Below are positions 44,574-53,196 of a stretch of 64,000 nucleotides of DNA, in pieces. A model generated the notes under the pieces. It saw only the letters and a list, made by a program, of their open reading frames with translations, was not told the DNA's origin and did no database searches. Origin of the DNA: Paracoccaceae bacterium (GTDB lineage: Bacteria > Pseudomonadota > Alphaproteobacteria > Rhodobacterales > Rhodobacteraceae); the NCBI GenBank assembly GCA_019429405.1, contig JAHYIZ010000005.1:30228-94227 (forward strand), given 5' to 3'. The position numbers and the translations under genes were made by a program. The first letter of the stretch is position 1, and the number at the start of each line of letters is the position of its first letter.

Positions 44574-47456
44574 ATGGCTTCCTATCAGGCGCGACGCCGC
44601 GACCCACTGCTCGACGAGGGCACGCAAGCGATGATTGAGCGGCGCGGCAAGGAATTGCTAGGCACGGCGCTCGTGGGGCTTGGCGTTCTGGTGGCGCTGA
44701 TGCTGGGCAGCTATTCGCCGTCCGATCCGGGGTGGATGGCGGCGACCGAGGCGCCGGTGCAGAATCTTCTCGGCCGGGCAGGCGCGGCTATTGCCTCGCC
44801 GCTGTTTGTCATCGTGGGCCATGGCGCATGGGGTCTGGCGGTGGCGCTGGTGGTTTGGGGCCTGCGTTTTGCCGCGCATCTGGGCGAAGACCGCGTTCTG
44901 AGCCGCGCAATTTTCGTGCCGATCGGGGTGGCGCTGGCGGCGGTCTATGCTGCAACGATGGTGCCGGGCGATGGCTGGGCGCATGCCTTTGGCCTTGGCG
45001 GGCTTTTCGGCGACACGGTGATTGGCGCGCTTCTGAACCTGTCGCCGATTGACAGTGCGCTGGGGTTGAAGCTCTTGACACTTGTGGTGGCGCTGACCAC
45101 GGCGGCCGCATCCGGTTTTGTGCTGGGCGTTGACCGTGCCGAGGCGCGCGCCTTTTCGCGCTTTGTGCTGGTGGGTGTGGTGCTGGTGTATGCGGCACTT
45201 ATGGCGATGCTCGGGCGTGGGGCTGTGGCCTCGATCCGCGCGGCGCAGACTGCCAGGGCACGAGCGCGCGAACGGCGCGCAGAGGCGGCAGAGCGCAACG
45301 CCGAGCTTGCCGCGTGGCAAGAGCAAGAGGCTGGATGGCACACCGCGCCGCCGCTTGCAGCGCCTGAGCGTGCGCATACCGCACCCCGTATCCGCCGTGC
45401 GATTGAGGCCGAGCCTGACGTGGCCCCCGAGCCGGAACTGGTCGAGACTCTGCCGCATTGGCCAGATGCCTCGCCTGACGCGCCAAGCGAAGACCGGATT
45501 CGCACGCGCATTGCCGATGCCGTGCGCGCCCGTGCGGCAGTGGGTGCCCCCGCAAGCCCGGTGACCATGCAGATCGCGCCCACCGCGCCGGCTCCATCGG
45601 CCCCCGCCTCGGTGCTTTCCGCAGTTGCTGCGCGGCTGACCCGCAGCGCAAAACCGGCGGCCGACCTGGCAACGCGGGTTGAGCCGCCGCTGCGCGCCGC
45701 CGCGCCGCGCTTCATGCCCGCGCCGCCGCTTGCCGCCGCTTCCGAGAACCCCGTCGCTTTTGTCGAGGCCGATGACGAGTGGCCGCCGTTTGACGACGAC
45801 CCGGCCCCCCTCGTTCTGACCCGCCCGCTGGCGGGCGCACCCGAGCAGCGGCGCGTGGTGCAACATACCCCGCGCAAACCGCTTGCCGCGTCGCGCCAGG
45901 CGCAGGCCGAGGCGCAGCCCAAACTGTCACTCGAGCCCGAGGCGCGGGCCTATGAGGCGCCGCCGCTGAGCCTGCTGACCAACCCGGTGCACATCCAGCG
46001 CCATTCGCTGTCTGACGAGGCGCTGGAAGAAAACGCCCGCATGCTGGAAAGTGTGCTCGACGATTACGGGGTCAAGGGCGATATCGTTTCGGTGCGCCCC
46101 GGCCCGGTGGTGACGATGTATGAGCTTGAACCCGCGCCCGGCCTGAAAGCCAGCCGGGTGATCGGGCTGGCCGATGACATCGCGCGCTCGATGTCGGCGC
46201 TCTCGGCGCGGGTTTCGACCGTGCCGGGCCGCAGCGTGATCGGGATCGAGCTGCCAAACGCGCACCGCGAAAAGGTGGTGCTGCGCGAAATTCTTTCTGA
46301 CCGCGATTTTGGCGACAGCACGATGAAACTGCCGCTGGCGCTGGGCAAGGACATCTTCGGCCAGCCGGTGGTGGCCAGCCTTGCCAAAATGCCCCACCTG
46401 CTGATCGCGGGCACCACCGGCTCGGGCAAGTCGGTGGCGATCAACACGATGATCCTGAGCCTTGTCTACAAACTGTCGCCCGAAGAGTGCCGCCTGATCA
46501 TGATTGACCCCAAGATGCTGGAACTCAGCGTCTATGACGGCATCCCGCACCTGCTTTCGCCCGTTGTTACCGACCCGAAAAAGGCGGTGGTGGCGTTGAA
46601 ATGGGTGGTGGGCGAGATGGAGGAACGCTACCGGAAAATGTCAAAAACCGGCGTGCGCAACATTGAAGGCTACAACGGCCGCGTGCGCGAGGCGCTGGAA
46701 CGGGGCGAGATGTTCAAGCGCACCGTGCAGACCGGCTTTGACGAGGACACCGGCGAGCCGATCTTTGAAACCGATGAATTCCAGCCGCAAACGCTGCCCT
46801 ACATCGTGGTCGTGGTCGATGAAATGGCCGACCTGATGATGGTTGCGGGCAAGGAAATCGAAGCCTGCATTCAGCGTCTGGCGCAAATGGCGCGAGCCAG
46901 CGGTATTCACCTGATCATGGCCACCCAGCGGCCCTCGGTCGATGTTATCACCGGCACCATCAAGGCCAACTTCCCCACCCGGATCAGCTTTCAGGTGACC
47001 TCGAAAATCGACAGCCGCACGATTCTGGGCGAGCAGGGGGCCGAGCAACTGCTGGGCATGGGCGATATGCTTTACATGGCGGGCGGCGGGCGCATTACGC
47101 GCATCCACGGCCCGTTTGTCAGCGACGAAGAGGTTGAGGAAATCGTCAACCACCTGAAATCCTTTGGTCCACCAAAATACATGTCAGGCGTGGTCGATGG
47201 GCCCGACGATGACCGCGAGGCTGACATTGACGCGGTGCTTGGCCTTGGCGGCGGCGACGATGTGGAAAACGCGCTTTACGACACCGCCGTGGCAATCGTG
47301 ATCAAGGATCGCAAATGTTCCACCTCCTACATCCAGCGCAAACTGGGCGTGGGCTACAACAAGGCGGCGAAACTGGTGGAGCAGATGGAAGAGCAGGGCG
47401 TGGTCTCTATGGCGAACCATGTCGGCAAACGCGAGATTCTGGTGCCCGAACAGTGA
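44574..47456 (+). CDS. ftsK: DNA translocase FtsK
   Basis: 960 aa from the ATG after TGAGGTAAAACGA; the longer frame overlaps the aminotransferase gene and is rejected. N-terminal: about four membrane helices (residues 25-190) that anchor it at the septum. A Pro/Ala-rich linker (about 220-480). C-terminal motor: Walker [13 protein letters not shown], Walker [12 protein letters not shown], then [50 protein letters not shown]. The gamma winged helix ([32 protein letters not shown]) recognises KOPS. It pumps chromosomes through the closing septum and activates XerCD. Confidence 0.96.
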   Translation: MASYQARRRDPLLDEGTQAMIERRGKELLGTALVGLGVLVALMLGSYSPSDPGWMAATEAPVQNLLGRAGAAIASPLFVIVGHGAWGLAVALVVWGLRFAAHLGEDRVLSRAIFVPIGVALAAVYAATMVPGDGWAHAFGLGGLFGDTVIGALLNLSPIDSALGLKLLTLVVALTTAAASGFVLGVDRAEARAFSRFVLVGVVLVYAALMAMLGRGAVASIRAAQTARARARERRAEAAERNAELAAWQEQEAGWHTAPPLAAPERAHTAPRIRRAIEAEPDVAPEPELVETLPHWPDASPDAPSEDRIRTRIADAVRARAAVGAPASPVTMQIAPTAPAPSAPASVLSAVAARLTRSAKPAADLATRVEPPLRAAAPRFMPAPPLAAASENPVAFVEADDEWPPFDDDPAPLVLTRPLAGAPEQRRVVQHTPRKPLAASRQAQAEAQPKLSLEPEARAYEAPPLSLLTNPVHIQRHSLSDEALEENARMLESVLDDYGVKGDIVSVRPGPVVTMYELEPAPGLKASRVIGLADDIARSMSALSARVSTVPGRSVIGIELPNAHREKVVLREILSDRDFGDSTMKLPLALGKDIFGQPVVASLAKMPHLLIAGTTGSGKSVAINTMILSLVYKLSPEECRLIMIDPKMLELSVYDGIPHLLSPVVTDPKKAVVALKWVVGEMEERYRKMSKTGVRNIEGYNGRVREALERGEMFKRTVQTGFDEDTGEPIFETDEFQPQTLPYIVVVVDEMADLMMVAGKEIEACIQRLAQMARASGIHLIMATQRPSVDVITGTIKANFPTRISFQVTSKIDSRTILGEQGAEQLLGMGDMLYMAGGGRITRIHGPFVSDEEVEEIVNHLKSFGPPKYMSGVVDGPDDDREADIDAVLGLGGGDDVENALYDTAVAIVIKDRKCSTSYIQRKLGVGYNKAAKLVEQMEEQGVVSMANHVGKREILVPEQ

Positions 47457-47502
47457 TCGGCCGGGGCTGGCAGAGTGGAGCGCCAGCGACTAGATTGGCG
47501 GC

Positions 47503-48105
47503 ATGAAAAGATTTCGCCAAGTTCTTGCTGTGCTGCTTGCCCTCATGCCCGCGCTGCCTGCGGCCGCGCAGGGCATTTCGCTCGACGATCTGTCGGCCTA
47601 CCTTAATGGCCTGCGCAATGCCGAGACGGAATTTACCCAGATCAACGCCGATGGCACCCGCTCGACCGGCCGGCTTTTCATCAGCCGTCCCAATCAGGCG
47701 CGGTTTGAATACGACCCGCCCGAACAGACGCTGGTGCTGGCCAGCGGCGGACAAGTTGCGATTTTTGATGGAAAATCCAACGGCACGCCCGAACAATACC
47801 CGCTCAAACGCACGCCGCTCAATCTGGTGCTGGCGCGCAACGTGAACCTCGCCGCCGCCAAGACGGTGGTCAGCCACGGCAGCGATGCGACGATGACCTG
47901 GGTTGAGGCGCAAGACCCCGAGCACCCGGAATATGGCTCAATCTTGCTCGTCTTCACGCCAAGTCCCACCAAGCTTACGCAGTGGATCATTCGTGATGAA
48001 TATGGCAGCCAGACCACGGTGCAGCTGGGCGATCTGAAACTGGGCGAGACCTACTCGAACTTTCTGTTCGACATCGACACCGAGGTTGACCGCCGCGCGC
48101 GCTAG
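47503..48105 (+). CDS. lolA: Outer-membrane lipoprotein carrier LolA
   Basis: 200 aa with a signal peptide (about 1-22, ends PAAAQ). Family segments are LSAYLNGLRNAETEFTQINADGTRSTGRLFISRPNQARFEYDPPE and the later VVSHGSDATMTWVEAQDPEHPEYGSILLVFTPSP. LolA ferries lipoproteins through the periplasm from LolCDE to the outer membrane (LolB is often absent in alphaproteobacteria). It follows ftsK by 46 bp, the common alphaproteobacterial order. Its stop overlaps the convergent transglycosylase stop by 4 bp. Confidence 0.93.
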   Translation: MKRFRQVLAVLLALMPALPAAAQGISLDDLSAYLNGLRNAETEFTQINADGTRSTGRLFISRPNQARFEYDPPEQTLVLASGGQVAIFDGKSNGTPEQYPLKRTPLNLVLARNVNLAAAKTVVSHGSDATMTWVEAQDPEHPEYGSILLVFTPSPTKLTQWIIRDEYGSQTTVQLGDLKLGETYSNFLFDIDTEVDRRAR

Positions 48106-48680
48106 GCGCGGCCGCATGAAATCAGTTGCGCCTGATACATCTGCGCGCGCGTTTCAACCTTGGTGGCCACCTGCAGCAGCCAGCCTTTGGCACGGTGACT
48201 GCCGCGCGTATAGCCCGCGCGGCCCTCGTGATACGCGAGATACTGGTTGCGCGCGTCGGTCTTGGCGATGCCGAGCGCTCTTTCGCTTCCGTCAAGATAC
48301 CAGCCGATGAAATCGGTCGCATCGTCGATATCATCGCGGCTTTTGCCAAACCCGAAACTGGCCGCCTGATAGTCCGCCCAAGTGCCGTCGATCGCTTGCG
48401 CATAGCCATAGGCCGAGCTTTGCCGCCCGAGCGGAATGATACCCAGCGCAAAGCGCTGTGGCGTGCGCGCATTGCCCACGAATTTCGATTCCTGATGGAT
48501 GATCGCCATCTGCACCGCGACCGGCACCTGCCATTTGCGCTCAGTGCGACTCATCGCAGTAAAATACTTCGGACGCTCCTTGCTAAGCGCACAAGCGTCG
48601 TCAAGGTGGCGCGGTTCGGAAAACCTGCCACCACATGACGCGACCAACATGGCCAGCGCCAGCCAAAGGAATCTGCCCAT
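48102..48680 (-). CDS. Lytic transglycosylase-like lipoprotein (SLT domain)
   Basis: 192 aa. A lipoprotein signal with VASC at about residues 13-16. The SLT-like core includes VQMAIIHQESKFVGNARTP with the catalytic Glu, YGYAQAIDGTWADYQAASFGFGKSRDDIDDATDFIGWYLD and YLAYHEGRAGYTRGSH. Small outer-membrane-anchored transglycosylases of this type cleave the glycan strands of peptidoglycan. The gene converges with lolA; the stops share 4 bp (CTAG). Confidence 0.85.
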   Translation of the reverse strand: MGRFLWLALAMLVASCGGRFSEPRHLDDACALSKERPKYFTAMSRTERKWQVPVAVQMAIIHQESKFVGNARTPQRFALGIIPLGRQSSAYGYAQAIDGTWADYQAASFGFGKSRDDIDDATDFIGWYLDGSERALGIAKTDARNQYLAYHEGRAGYTRGSHRAKGWLLQVATKVETRAQMYQAQLISCGRA

Positions 48681-48859
48681 TTTACTGCCTCGGGTCGTGT
48701 TTTGTAGAACACTAGCAAAATTGGGGCTGCGGGGAAATCACCAATTCACCGGTGGGCGACTGTAGGGGGCAGGTTCACAGACTGTTTCCTGTCGCATCGC
48801 GGCGAGCGGTGGACAGCGACCCCGGTAAGGGATTATTTAGGGGGATGGGGACTGTTGAG

Positions 48860-49186
48860 ATGCAGACATCACGGGCGAAGTATCATCTGGGCCAGGTGGT
48901 CCGACACCGCAAACATCCGTTTCGCGGTGTGATCTTTGATGTCGATGCGATGTTTTCCAATACGCAGGAATGGTATGACGCGATCCCTGAAGATAGCCGC
49001 CCGGCCAAGAACCAGCCCTTTTACCATCTGCTCGCCGAAAACGGTTCCAGCCACTACGTCGCCTATGTCTCAGAGCAGAATCTTGTTGCGGACTATTCCG
49101 GCGAACCGGTTGATCACCCCGATCTTCCCGATTTGTTCGGGGATTTTGAGGACGGGTGCTACCCGTTGCAGTTCCAGCTGAACTGA
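48860..49186 (+). CDS. hspQ: Heat shock protein HspQ
   Basis: 108 aa, the normal length. AKYHLGQVVRHRKHPFRGVIFDVDAMF at the start and QPFYHLLAENGSSHYVAYVSEQNLVADYSGEPVDHP are the HspQ/YccV hallmarks. HspQ binds hemimethylated DNA in vitro and in E. coli is a specificity-enhancing factor for Lon. An upstream ATG (48845) would add 5 residues, but neither start has a clear SD. It ends one base before the convergent SpoIIAB-like gene's stop. Confidence 0.9.
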   Translation: MQTSRAKYHLGQVVRHRKHPFRGVIFDVDAMFSNTQEWYDAIPEDSRPAKNQPFYHLLAENGSSHYVAYVSEQNLVADYSGEPVDHPDLPDLFGDFEDGCYPLQFQLN

Positions 49187-49681
49187 TCAGCGCGATTCCG
49201 GCACGCCTATCGGCAAACGGAAAGCAAGCAGGTTTTGCCCGCCGTCGCGCCGATATCCCAAATCCTGCGTCAGATCGTGAATGAGGTACCAGCCAAAGCC
49301 GCCTTCGGGCAGCTGCGCCGTGGCGACCGCTGCTGACGGCAGGCATGGCGGAGCAAGACAGCCTTCAGGCAGCGGAATCCCGTCGTCACTGACGGCGCAT
49401 GACAGGCCCGACAGGTCGCGCACGATGGAAAGCGAGATCACGCCATCTGATCCGCCGGCATAGCTGTGCTCAACGATATTGTTCAGGACTTCGGCCAGAA
49501 CCAGCTCCAGCGCACCAGCCTCTTCCGGGCTGATCTGGCGGGCAAAGCGGGCAACCGAGGCACGCAGTGCGCCGCGCACGGCGTGCGGCTCGGCCGAAAA
49601 ACGGCTGTGAAAGATGTCACGCCCCACCTTGCGCCGCGGGTCACTTTCGCTTGTCCGCACCTGTGCCTGCTCAGCCAGCAT
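49187..49681 (-). CDS. Serine-protein kinase / anti-sigma factor of the RsbW-SpoIIAB (HATPase) family
   Basis: 164 aa from ATG 49681. The GHKL ATP-binding fold is seen: N-box ALELVLAEVLNNIVEHSY, G1-like SDDGIPLPE, and the later GGFGWYLIHDLTQDLGYRR. In partner switching such kinases bind a sigma factor or other target and phosphorylate the STAS antagonist. It overlaps the STAS gene by 11 bp, so they are coupled. No sigma factor or PP2C phosphatase is next to it. Confidence 0.85.
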   Translation of the reverse strand: MLAEQAQVRTSESDPRRKVGRDIFHSRFSAEPHAVRGALRASVARFARQISPEEAGALELVLAEVLNNIVEHSYAGGSDGVISLSIVRDLSGLSCAVSDDGIPLPEGCLAPPCLPSAAVATAQLPEGGFGWYLIHDLTQDLGYRRDGGQNLLAFRLPIGVPESR

Positions 49682-50009
49682 CGCGCAACCCGCCCTGGTG
49701 CGCTGAGGGCTGAATCGCAAAGACTGAATCCATCCGCGTCAGTCGAAAGACCTTTTCGACATTCGGCGTCAGCCCGCGCAGTTCCAGCTTTCGCCCGGGG
49801 CTGAGCCCTTTCATCACCGAGACAATCGCGCCCAACCCGGAACTGTCGAGAAAATCGACCCCCGATAGGTCGAGCACCACGCGCGGCGATGGCTGCAACA
49901 GAATCTCACGCATCCGGTCCTTGAACTGGATGGCAATCGCGGCGTCGAGCCGCGCTTCACCAAGGCGCACCACCAGCGCGCCCTCGCTGGCTTCGGCAGA
50001 CAGTTTCAT
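49671..50009 (-). CDS. Anti-sigma factor antagonist, STAS domain (SpoIIAA/RsbV-like)
   Basis: 112 aa. The STAS fold is clear: RVVLDLSGVDFLDSSGLGAIVSVMKGL, with the conserved phosphorylatable Ser in the DSSGL loop. In partner-switching modules this protein, when unphosphorylated, binds the kinase and releases its target. It is paired by an 11-bp overlap with the HATPase kinase. The small operon lacks the usual serine phosphatase. Confidence 0.88.
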   Translation of the reverse strand: MKLSAEASEGALVVRLGEARLDAAIAIQFKDRMREILLQPSPRVVLDLSGVDFLDSSGLGAIVSVMKGLSPGRKLELRGLTPNVEKVFRLTRMDSVFAIQPSAHQGGLRDAG

Positions 50010-50102
50010 CCCAAGGCTCCCATGCGGCTTCGGCGTTTGCTAGGCTAGACGCCAATCCTTACCATTCGGTATGTAGGTTCCAGATCAGCCGAGGAGGGCG
50101 AG

Positions 50103-51281
50103 ATGGAGAATGTGGTAATCGTGGGCGCTGCGCGCACGGCAATGGGCGGCATGCAGGGGGTTTTTTCGGGCATCACAGCGCCGGCCCTTGGCGGCGCTGC
50201 AATTGCGGCGGCGCTGGCGCGCGCCGGCGTGGCGCCCGGTCGGGTTGAAGAACTGCTGATGGGCTGCGTTTTGCCCGCAGGCCTGGGCCAGGCGCCCGCC
50301 CGCCAGGCGGGTTTTGCCGCCGGGTTGGGGCAAGGCGTGCCCGCCACCACGCTTAACAAGATGTGCGGCTCGGGCATGAAAGCGGCGATGATGGCGCATG
50401 ACCAGATCGCGCTCGGCGCGAGCGGCCTCATGGTGGCGGGCGGCATGGAAAGCATGACCAACGCGCCCTACCTTCTGCCAAAGATGCGCTCTGGCGCACG
50501 ACTCGGGCATGCCCAGGCAATGGATCACATGTTCCTCGACGGGCTCGAAGATGCCTATGACAAGGGTCGCCTGATGGGCACCTTCGCCGAAGATTGCGCG
50601 CAGGGCTTTGCCTTTTCCCGCGAGGCGCAGGATGCCTACGCGCTGGCGTCGCTCAGCCGCGCATTAGAAGCGCAATCTTCGGGCAACTTCGCCGCCGAAA
50701 TCGCCCCGGTCACGGTGCCGGGAAAGGGCGGCGAGCGGGTGATTGACGTGGACGAACAGCCCGCAAACGCCAGACCCGACAAGATTCCCACCCTGAAACC
50801 GGCCTTCCGCACAGGTGGCACTGTCACCGCCGCCAATTCCTCGTCCATTTCCGATGGCGCGGCGGCACTGGTTCTGGCGTCACAATCGGTGGCCGAAGCC
50901 GAAGGCCTGCCCATCCGTGCCCGCATACTCGGCCATGCCAGCCACGCCCATGCCCCCGCAGATTTCCCCACTGCCCCGGTGCCCGCCGCCGAAAAACTGC
51001 TCAGGCGCCTCGGCTGGGCGGTCTCCGATGTCGACCTGTGGGAGGTGAACGAGGCCTTCGCAGTGGTGCCGATGGCCTTCATGGCGCGGCTCGGTGTGCC
51101 GCATGATCGCATGAACATCCACGGCGGCGCCTGCGCACTTGGTCACCCGATCGGCGCAAGCGGGGCGCGCATCATCGTGACCCTGCTGCATGCGCTCGAA
51201 TCGCGCGGCCTCAAACGCGGTATCGCCGCCATTTGCATCGGTGGCGGCGAAGGCACCGCCATCGCCATCGAACGCTCCTGA
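50103..51281 (+). CDS. Acetyl-CoA C-acyltransferase (thiolase)
   Basis: 392 aa. Three thiolase signatures: Cys nucleophile in TLNKMCGSGMKAAMMAHD, GGMESMTNAPY, and the C-terminal NIHGGACALGHPIGASGARI and CIGGGEGTA with the second catalytic Cys and His. It either condenses two acetyl-CoA or cleaves acetoacetyl/3-ketoacyl-CoA. Length and motifs fit the biosynthetic (PhaA/AtoB) type, but no pha genes are close. The start follows GGAGG. Confidence 0.9.
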   Translation: MENVVIVGAARTAMGGMQGVFSGITAPALGGAAIAAALARAGVAPGRVEELLMGCVLPAGLGQAPARQAGFAAGLGQGVPATTLNKMCGSGMKAAMMAHDQIALGASGLMVAGGMESMTNAPYLLPKMRSGARLGHAQAMDHMFLDGLEDAYDKGRLMGTFAEDCAQGFAFSREAQDAYALASLSRALEAQSSGNFAAEIAPVTVPGKGGERVIDVDEQPANARPDKIPTLKPAFRTGGTVTAANSSSISDGAAALVLASQSVAEAEGLPIRARILGHASHAHAPADFPTAPVPAAEKLLRRLGWAVSDVDLWEVNEAFAVVPMAFMARLGVPHDRMNIHGGACALGHPIGASGARIIVTLLHALESRGLKRGIAAICIGGGEGTAIAIERS

Positions 51282-51283
51282 TG

Positions 51284-51333
51284 TCTTCATCGCAAAAATA
51301 CCCCGCGGGGGTCCGGGGGCGCGAAGCCCCCGG
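51284..51333 (-). repeat. Intergenic repeat: GGGGTATTT/GCGATGAAGA motif plus GC hairpin
   Basis: On the minus strand the motif reads GGGGTATTTTTGCGATGAAGA apart from one base. The other side holds CCGGGGGC-GCGAA-GCCCCCGG (51313-51333). It is an inverted copy of the element at 12626-12676, located between the thiolase gene and the fRMsr gene. Confidence 0.8.
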
Positions 51334-51352
51334 CCTTTCCAGAAAGGCTGCC

Positions 51353-51841
51353 ATGCACGTCGATTACCCCACCCTCGCCACCACCATCCGCGCGCTGACT
51401 CAGGGTGAAACCGACGAGGTCGCGCTGATGGCCACGCTCGCCTGCGAAATCCACCATGCCGATGACCGCTTTGACTGGACCGGCTTTTACCGCGTGGTGG
51501 CGCCTGAATTGATGAAGATCGGCCCCTATCAGGGTGGCCACGGTTGCCTTGTCATCCCGTTCTCGCGCGGCGTCTGCGGCGCGGTGGCGCGCAGCGGCAA
51601 GGCGTTGAATGTGCCCGACGTATCGACGTTTTCCGACCACATCGCATGCTCTTCCACCACGCAATCGGAACTTGTGCTGCCGGTCTTCGGCGCCGGTGGC
51701 AGGCTGATCGGGGTGCTCGATCTGGACAGCAACACCCCCGACGCCTTTACCGATGCCGATGCCGAGGCGCTTGCGGCGATATTGGCCGAGGTGTTCGGTG
51801 CGCTTGGTGCCCCTTGCGGCGCGACGGCGCGCCACGCATAA
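51353..51841 (+). CDS. Free methionine-R-sulfoxide reductase (GAF domain, YebR-type)
   Basis: 162 aa. A GAF domain with FDWTGFYRVV, the Cys cluster GGHGCLVIPFSRGVCGAVARSG and DHIACSSTTQSELVLPVFG, and GVLDLDSNTPDAF. The three Cys (HGC, GVCG, HIAC) match the catalytic and resolving Cys of fRMsr, which reduces free methionine-R-sulfoxide. The ATG is at 51353; the upstream frame goes through the repeat and is not used. Confidence 0.85.
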   Translation: MHVDYPTLATTIRALTQGETDEVALMATLACEIHHADDRFDWTGFYRVVAPELMKIGPYQGGHGCLVIPFSRGVCGAVARSGKALNVPDVSTFSDHIACSSTTQSELVLPVFGAGGRLIGVLDLDSNTPDAFTDADAEALAAILAEVFGALGAPCGATARHA

Positions 51842-51868
51842 AGCCGTTCGGGCGGCGGAGTCTTTGAC

Positions 51869-52492
51869 ATGTTGGAAATCTACGCGGCGTTTCCGGCCGA
51901 GGCGCTTGTGGGCTTCATCCTTGGCGGGCTGGTCGTCAATTTTGCGCCGGGGCAAGACATGTTTTTTGCCACCGCCTGTGGCATCAACGGCGGGCCGCGT
52001 GCCGGGGCCATGGCCGGGCTTGGCGCGGGCATCGGTGTCGTCTGGCATGTGACGCTGGCCGCGCTCGGGCTTTCGGCGCTGATGGTGGCGCATCCAGCGG
52101 CGCTTGATGTCATCCGTTGGGCGGGGGCCGCCTATCTCGCGTGGCTTGCGGTCAAGGCGTGGCGCGCGGGCAGCAGCGGCGGCGATGCGCGCGGCCTTGT
52201 GAACCCATGGAAGGCGGTGGCGCGGGGCTTCGTTTCAAACGCGCTCAACCCCAAGCCGGTGCTGTTCATCCTCGCCTTTCTGCCGCAATTCACCAACCCC
52301 GCCTATGGCCCGATCTGGCAGCAGATCGTGGCGCTTGGCGCAATCTTCGCCTTCACCGGCACATTGGTGACGATGGGATATGGCCTGTTGGCGGGCTATC
52401 TTGGACGCTCGCTGCTGAACCGCATGGGGGCGGTCAACAAGGTGGCGGCGGTGATGTTTGGCGGGCTTGCGGCGAAGCTCGCGCTTTCATGA
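51869..52492 (+). CDS. LysE family translocator
   Basis: 207 aa with six hydrophobic segments. GGLVVNFAPGQDMFFATACGINGGPRAGAMAGLGAGIGVVWH is the N-terminal LysE signature (PGP variant), and NPWKAVARGFVSNALNPKPVLFILAFLPQFTNP is the conserved central block. LysE/RhtB proteins export amino acids. It overlaps rluA by 4 bp. Confidence 0.9.
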   Translation: MLEIYAAFPAEALVGFILGGLVVNFAPGQDMFFATACGINGGPRAGAMAGLGAGIGVVWHVTLAALGLSALMVAHPAALDVIRWAGAAYLAWLAVKAWRAGSSGGDARGLVNPWKAVARGFVSNALNPKPVLFILAFLPQFTNPAYGPIWQQIVALGAIFAFTGTLVTMGYGLLAGYLGRSLLNRMGAVNKVAAVMFGGLAAKLALS

Positions 52493-53142
52493 CTGATTTC
52501 GTTTACGCCCCGCCAGAGACCGCGCCCGAGATATTGCACGCCGATGCGCAGGTGCTGGTGGTCAACAAGCCTGCAGGCCTGCTGTCGGTGCCGGGCAAGG
52601 GCGAACACCTTGCCGATTGCCTGATCGCGCGGCTCCGGCGCCTCTACCCCGAGGTGCTGCTGGTGCACCGGCTTGACCTTGATACCTCTGGGGTCATGGT
52701 CTTTGCGCTCACCCCGCTGGCGCAGCGCCATCTTGGCTGGCAGTTTGAAGAGAGGGTGACGAAAAAGGTCTATGTCGCGCGGCTTTGGGGCCACCTTGCA
52801 CCGAGCGCGGGGCGGGTGGACCTGCCCTTGTGCGTCGATTGGCCGAACCGCCCGCGCCAGCATGTGAACCATGAAAAGGGGCGCCCGGCGCAAACCGACT
52901 GGCGCGTGGTGCGGCTGGAGCCTGATGGCACGACGCGGGTGCGGCTGATGCCGCTGACCGGGCGCAGCCACCAGCTGCGGGTGCATATGGCGGAACTCGG
53001 TCATCCGATTCTGGGCGACAGGCTTTATGCCCAAGGCCCGGCGCGCGATTTTCCGCGGCTGATGCTGCACGCAGAATCCTTGCGCTTTCGCCACCCAGAG
53101 GGCGGCAAGGCGCAGACCTATTGCGCCCCTGTGCCGTTCTGA
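52489..53142 (+). CDS. rluA: Pseudouridine synthase, RluA family
   Basis: 217 aa, close to E. coli RluA (219 aa). Motif II HRLDLDTSGVM contains the catalytic Asp63. VLVVNKPAGLLSVPGK and PLTGRSHQLRVHMAELGHPILGDRLYA are other family motifs. There is no S4 domain, which fits RluA (23S U746 and tRNA U32) rather than RluB/C/D. The start ATGA overlaps the LysE stop. The upstream in-frame extension is antisense-like and rejected. Confidence 0.88.
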   Translation: MTDFVYAPPETAPEILHADAQVLVVNKPAGLLSVPGKGEHLADCLIARLRRLYPEVLLVHRLDLDTSGVMVFALTPLAQRHLGWQFEERVTKKVYVARLWGHLAPSAGRVDLPLCVDWPNRPRQHVNHEKGRPAQTDWRVVRLEPDGTTRVRLMPLTGRSHQLRVHMAELGHPILGDRLYAQGPARDFPRLMLHAESLRFRHPEGGKAQTYCAPVPF

Positions 53143-53154
53143 ATGGCGATGCCG

Positions 53155-53192
53155 CGCCTCCGGCGGGGGGTATTTCAGGCAAAGAAGAAGCC
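53155..53192 (+). repeat. Intergenic GGGTATTT repeat
   Basis: CCTCCGGCGGGGGG precedes TATTTCAGGCAAAGAAGA. It matches the copies at 24975-25010 and, in part, 61088-61146. It lies between the convergent stops of rluA and the aldehyde dehydrogenase gene. Confidence 0.75.
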
Positions 53193-53196
53193 GGGA

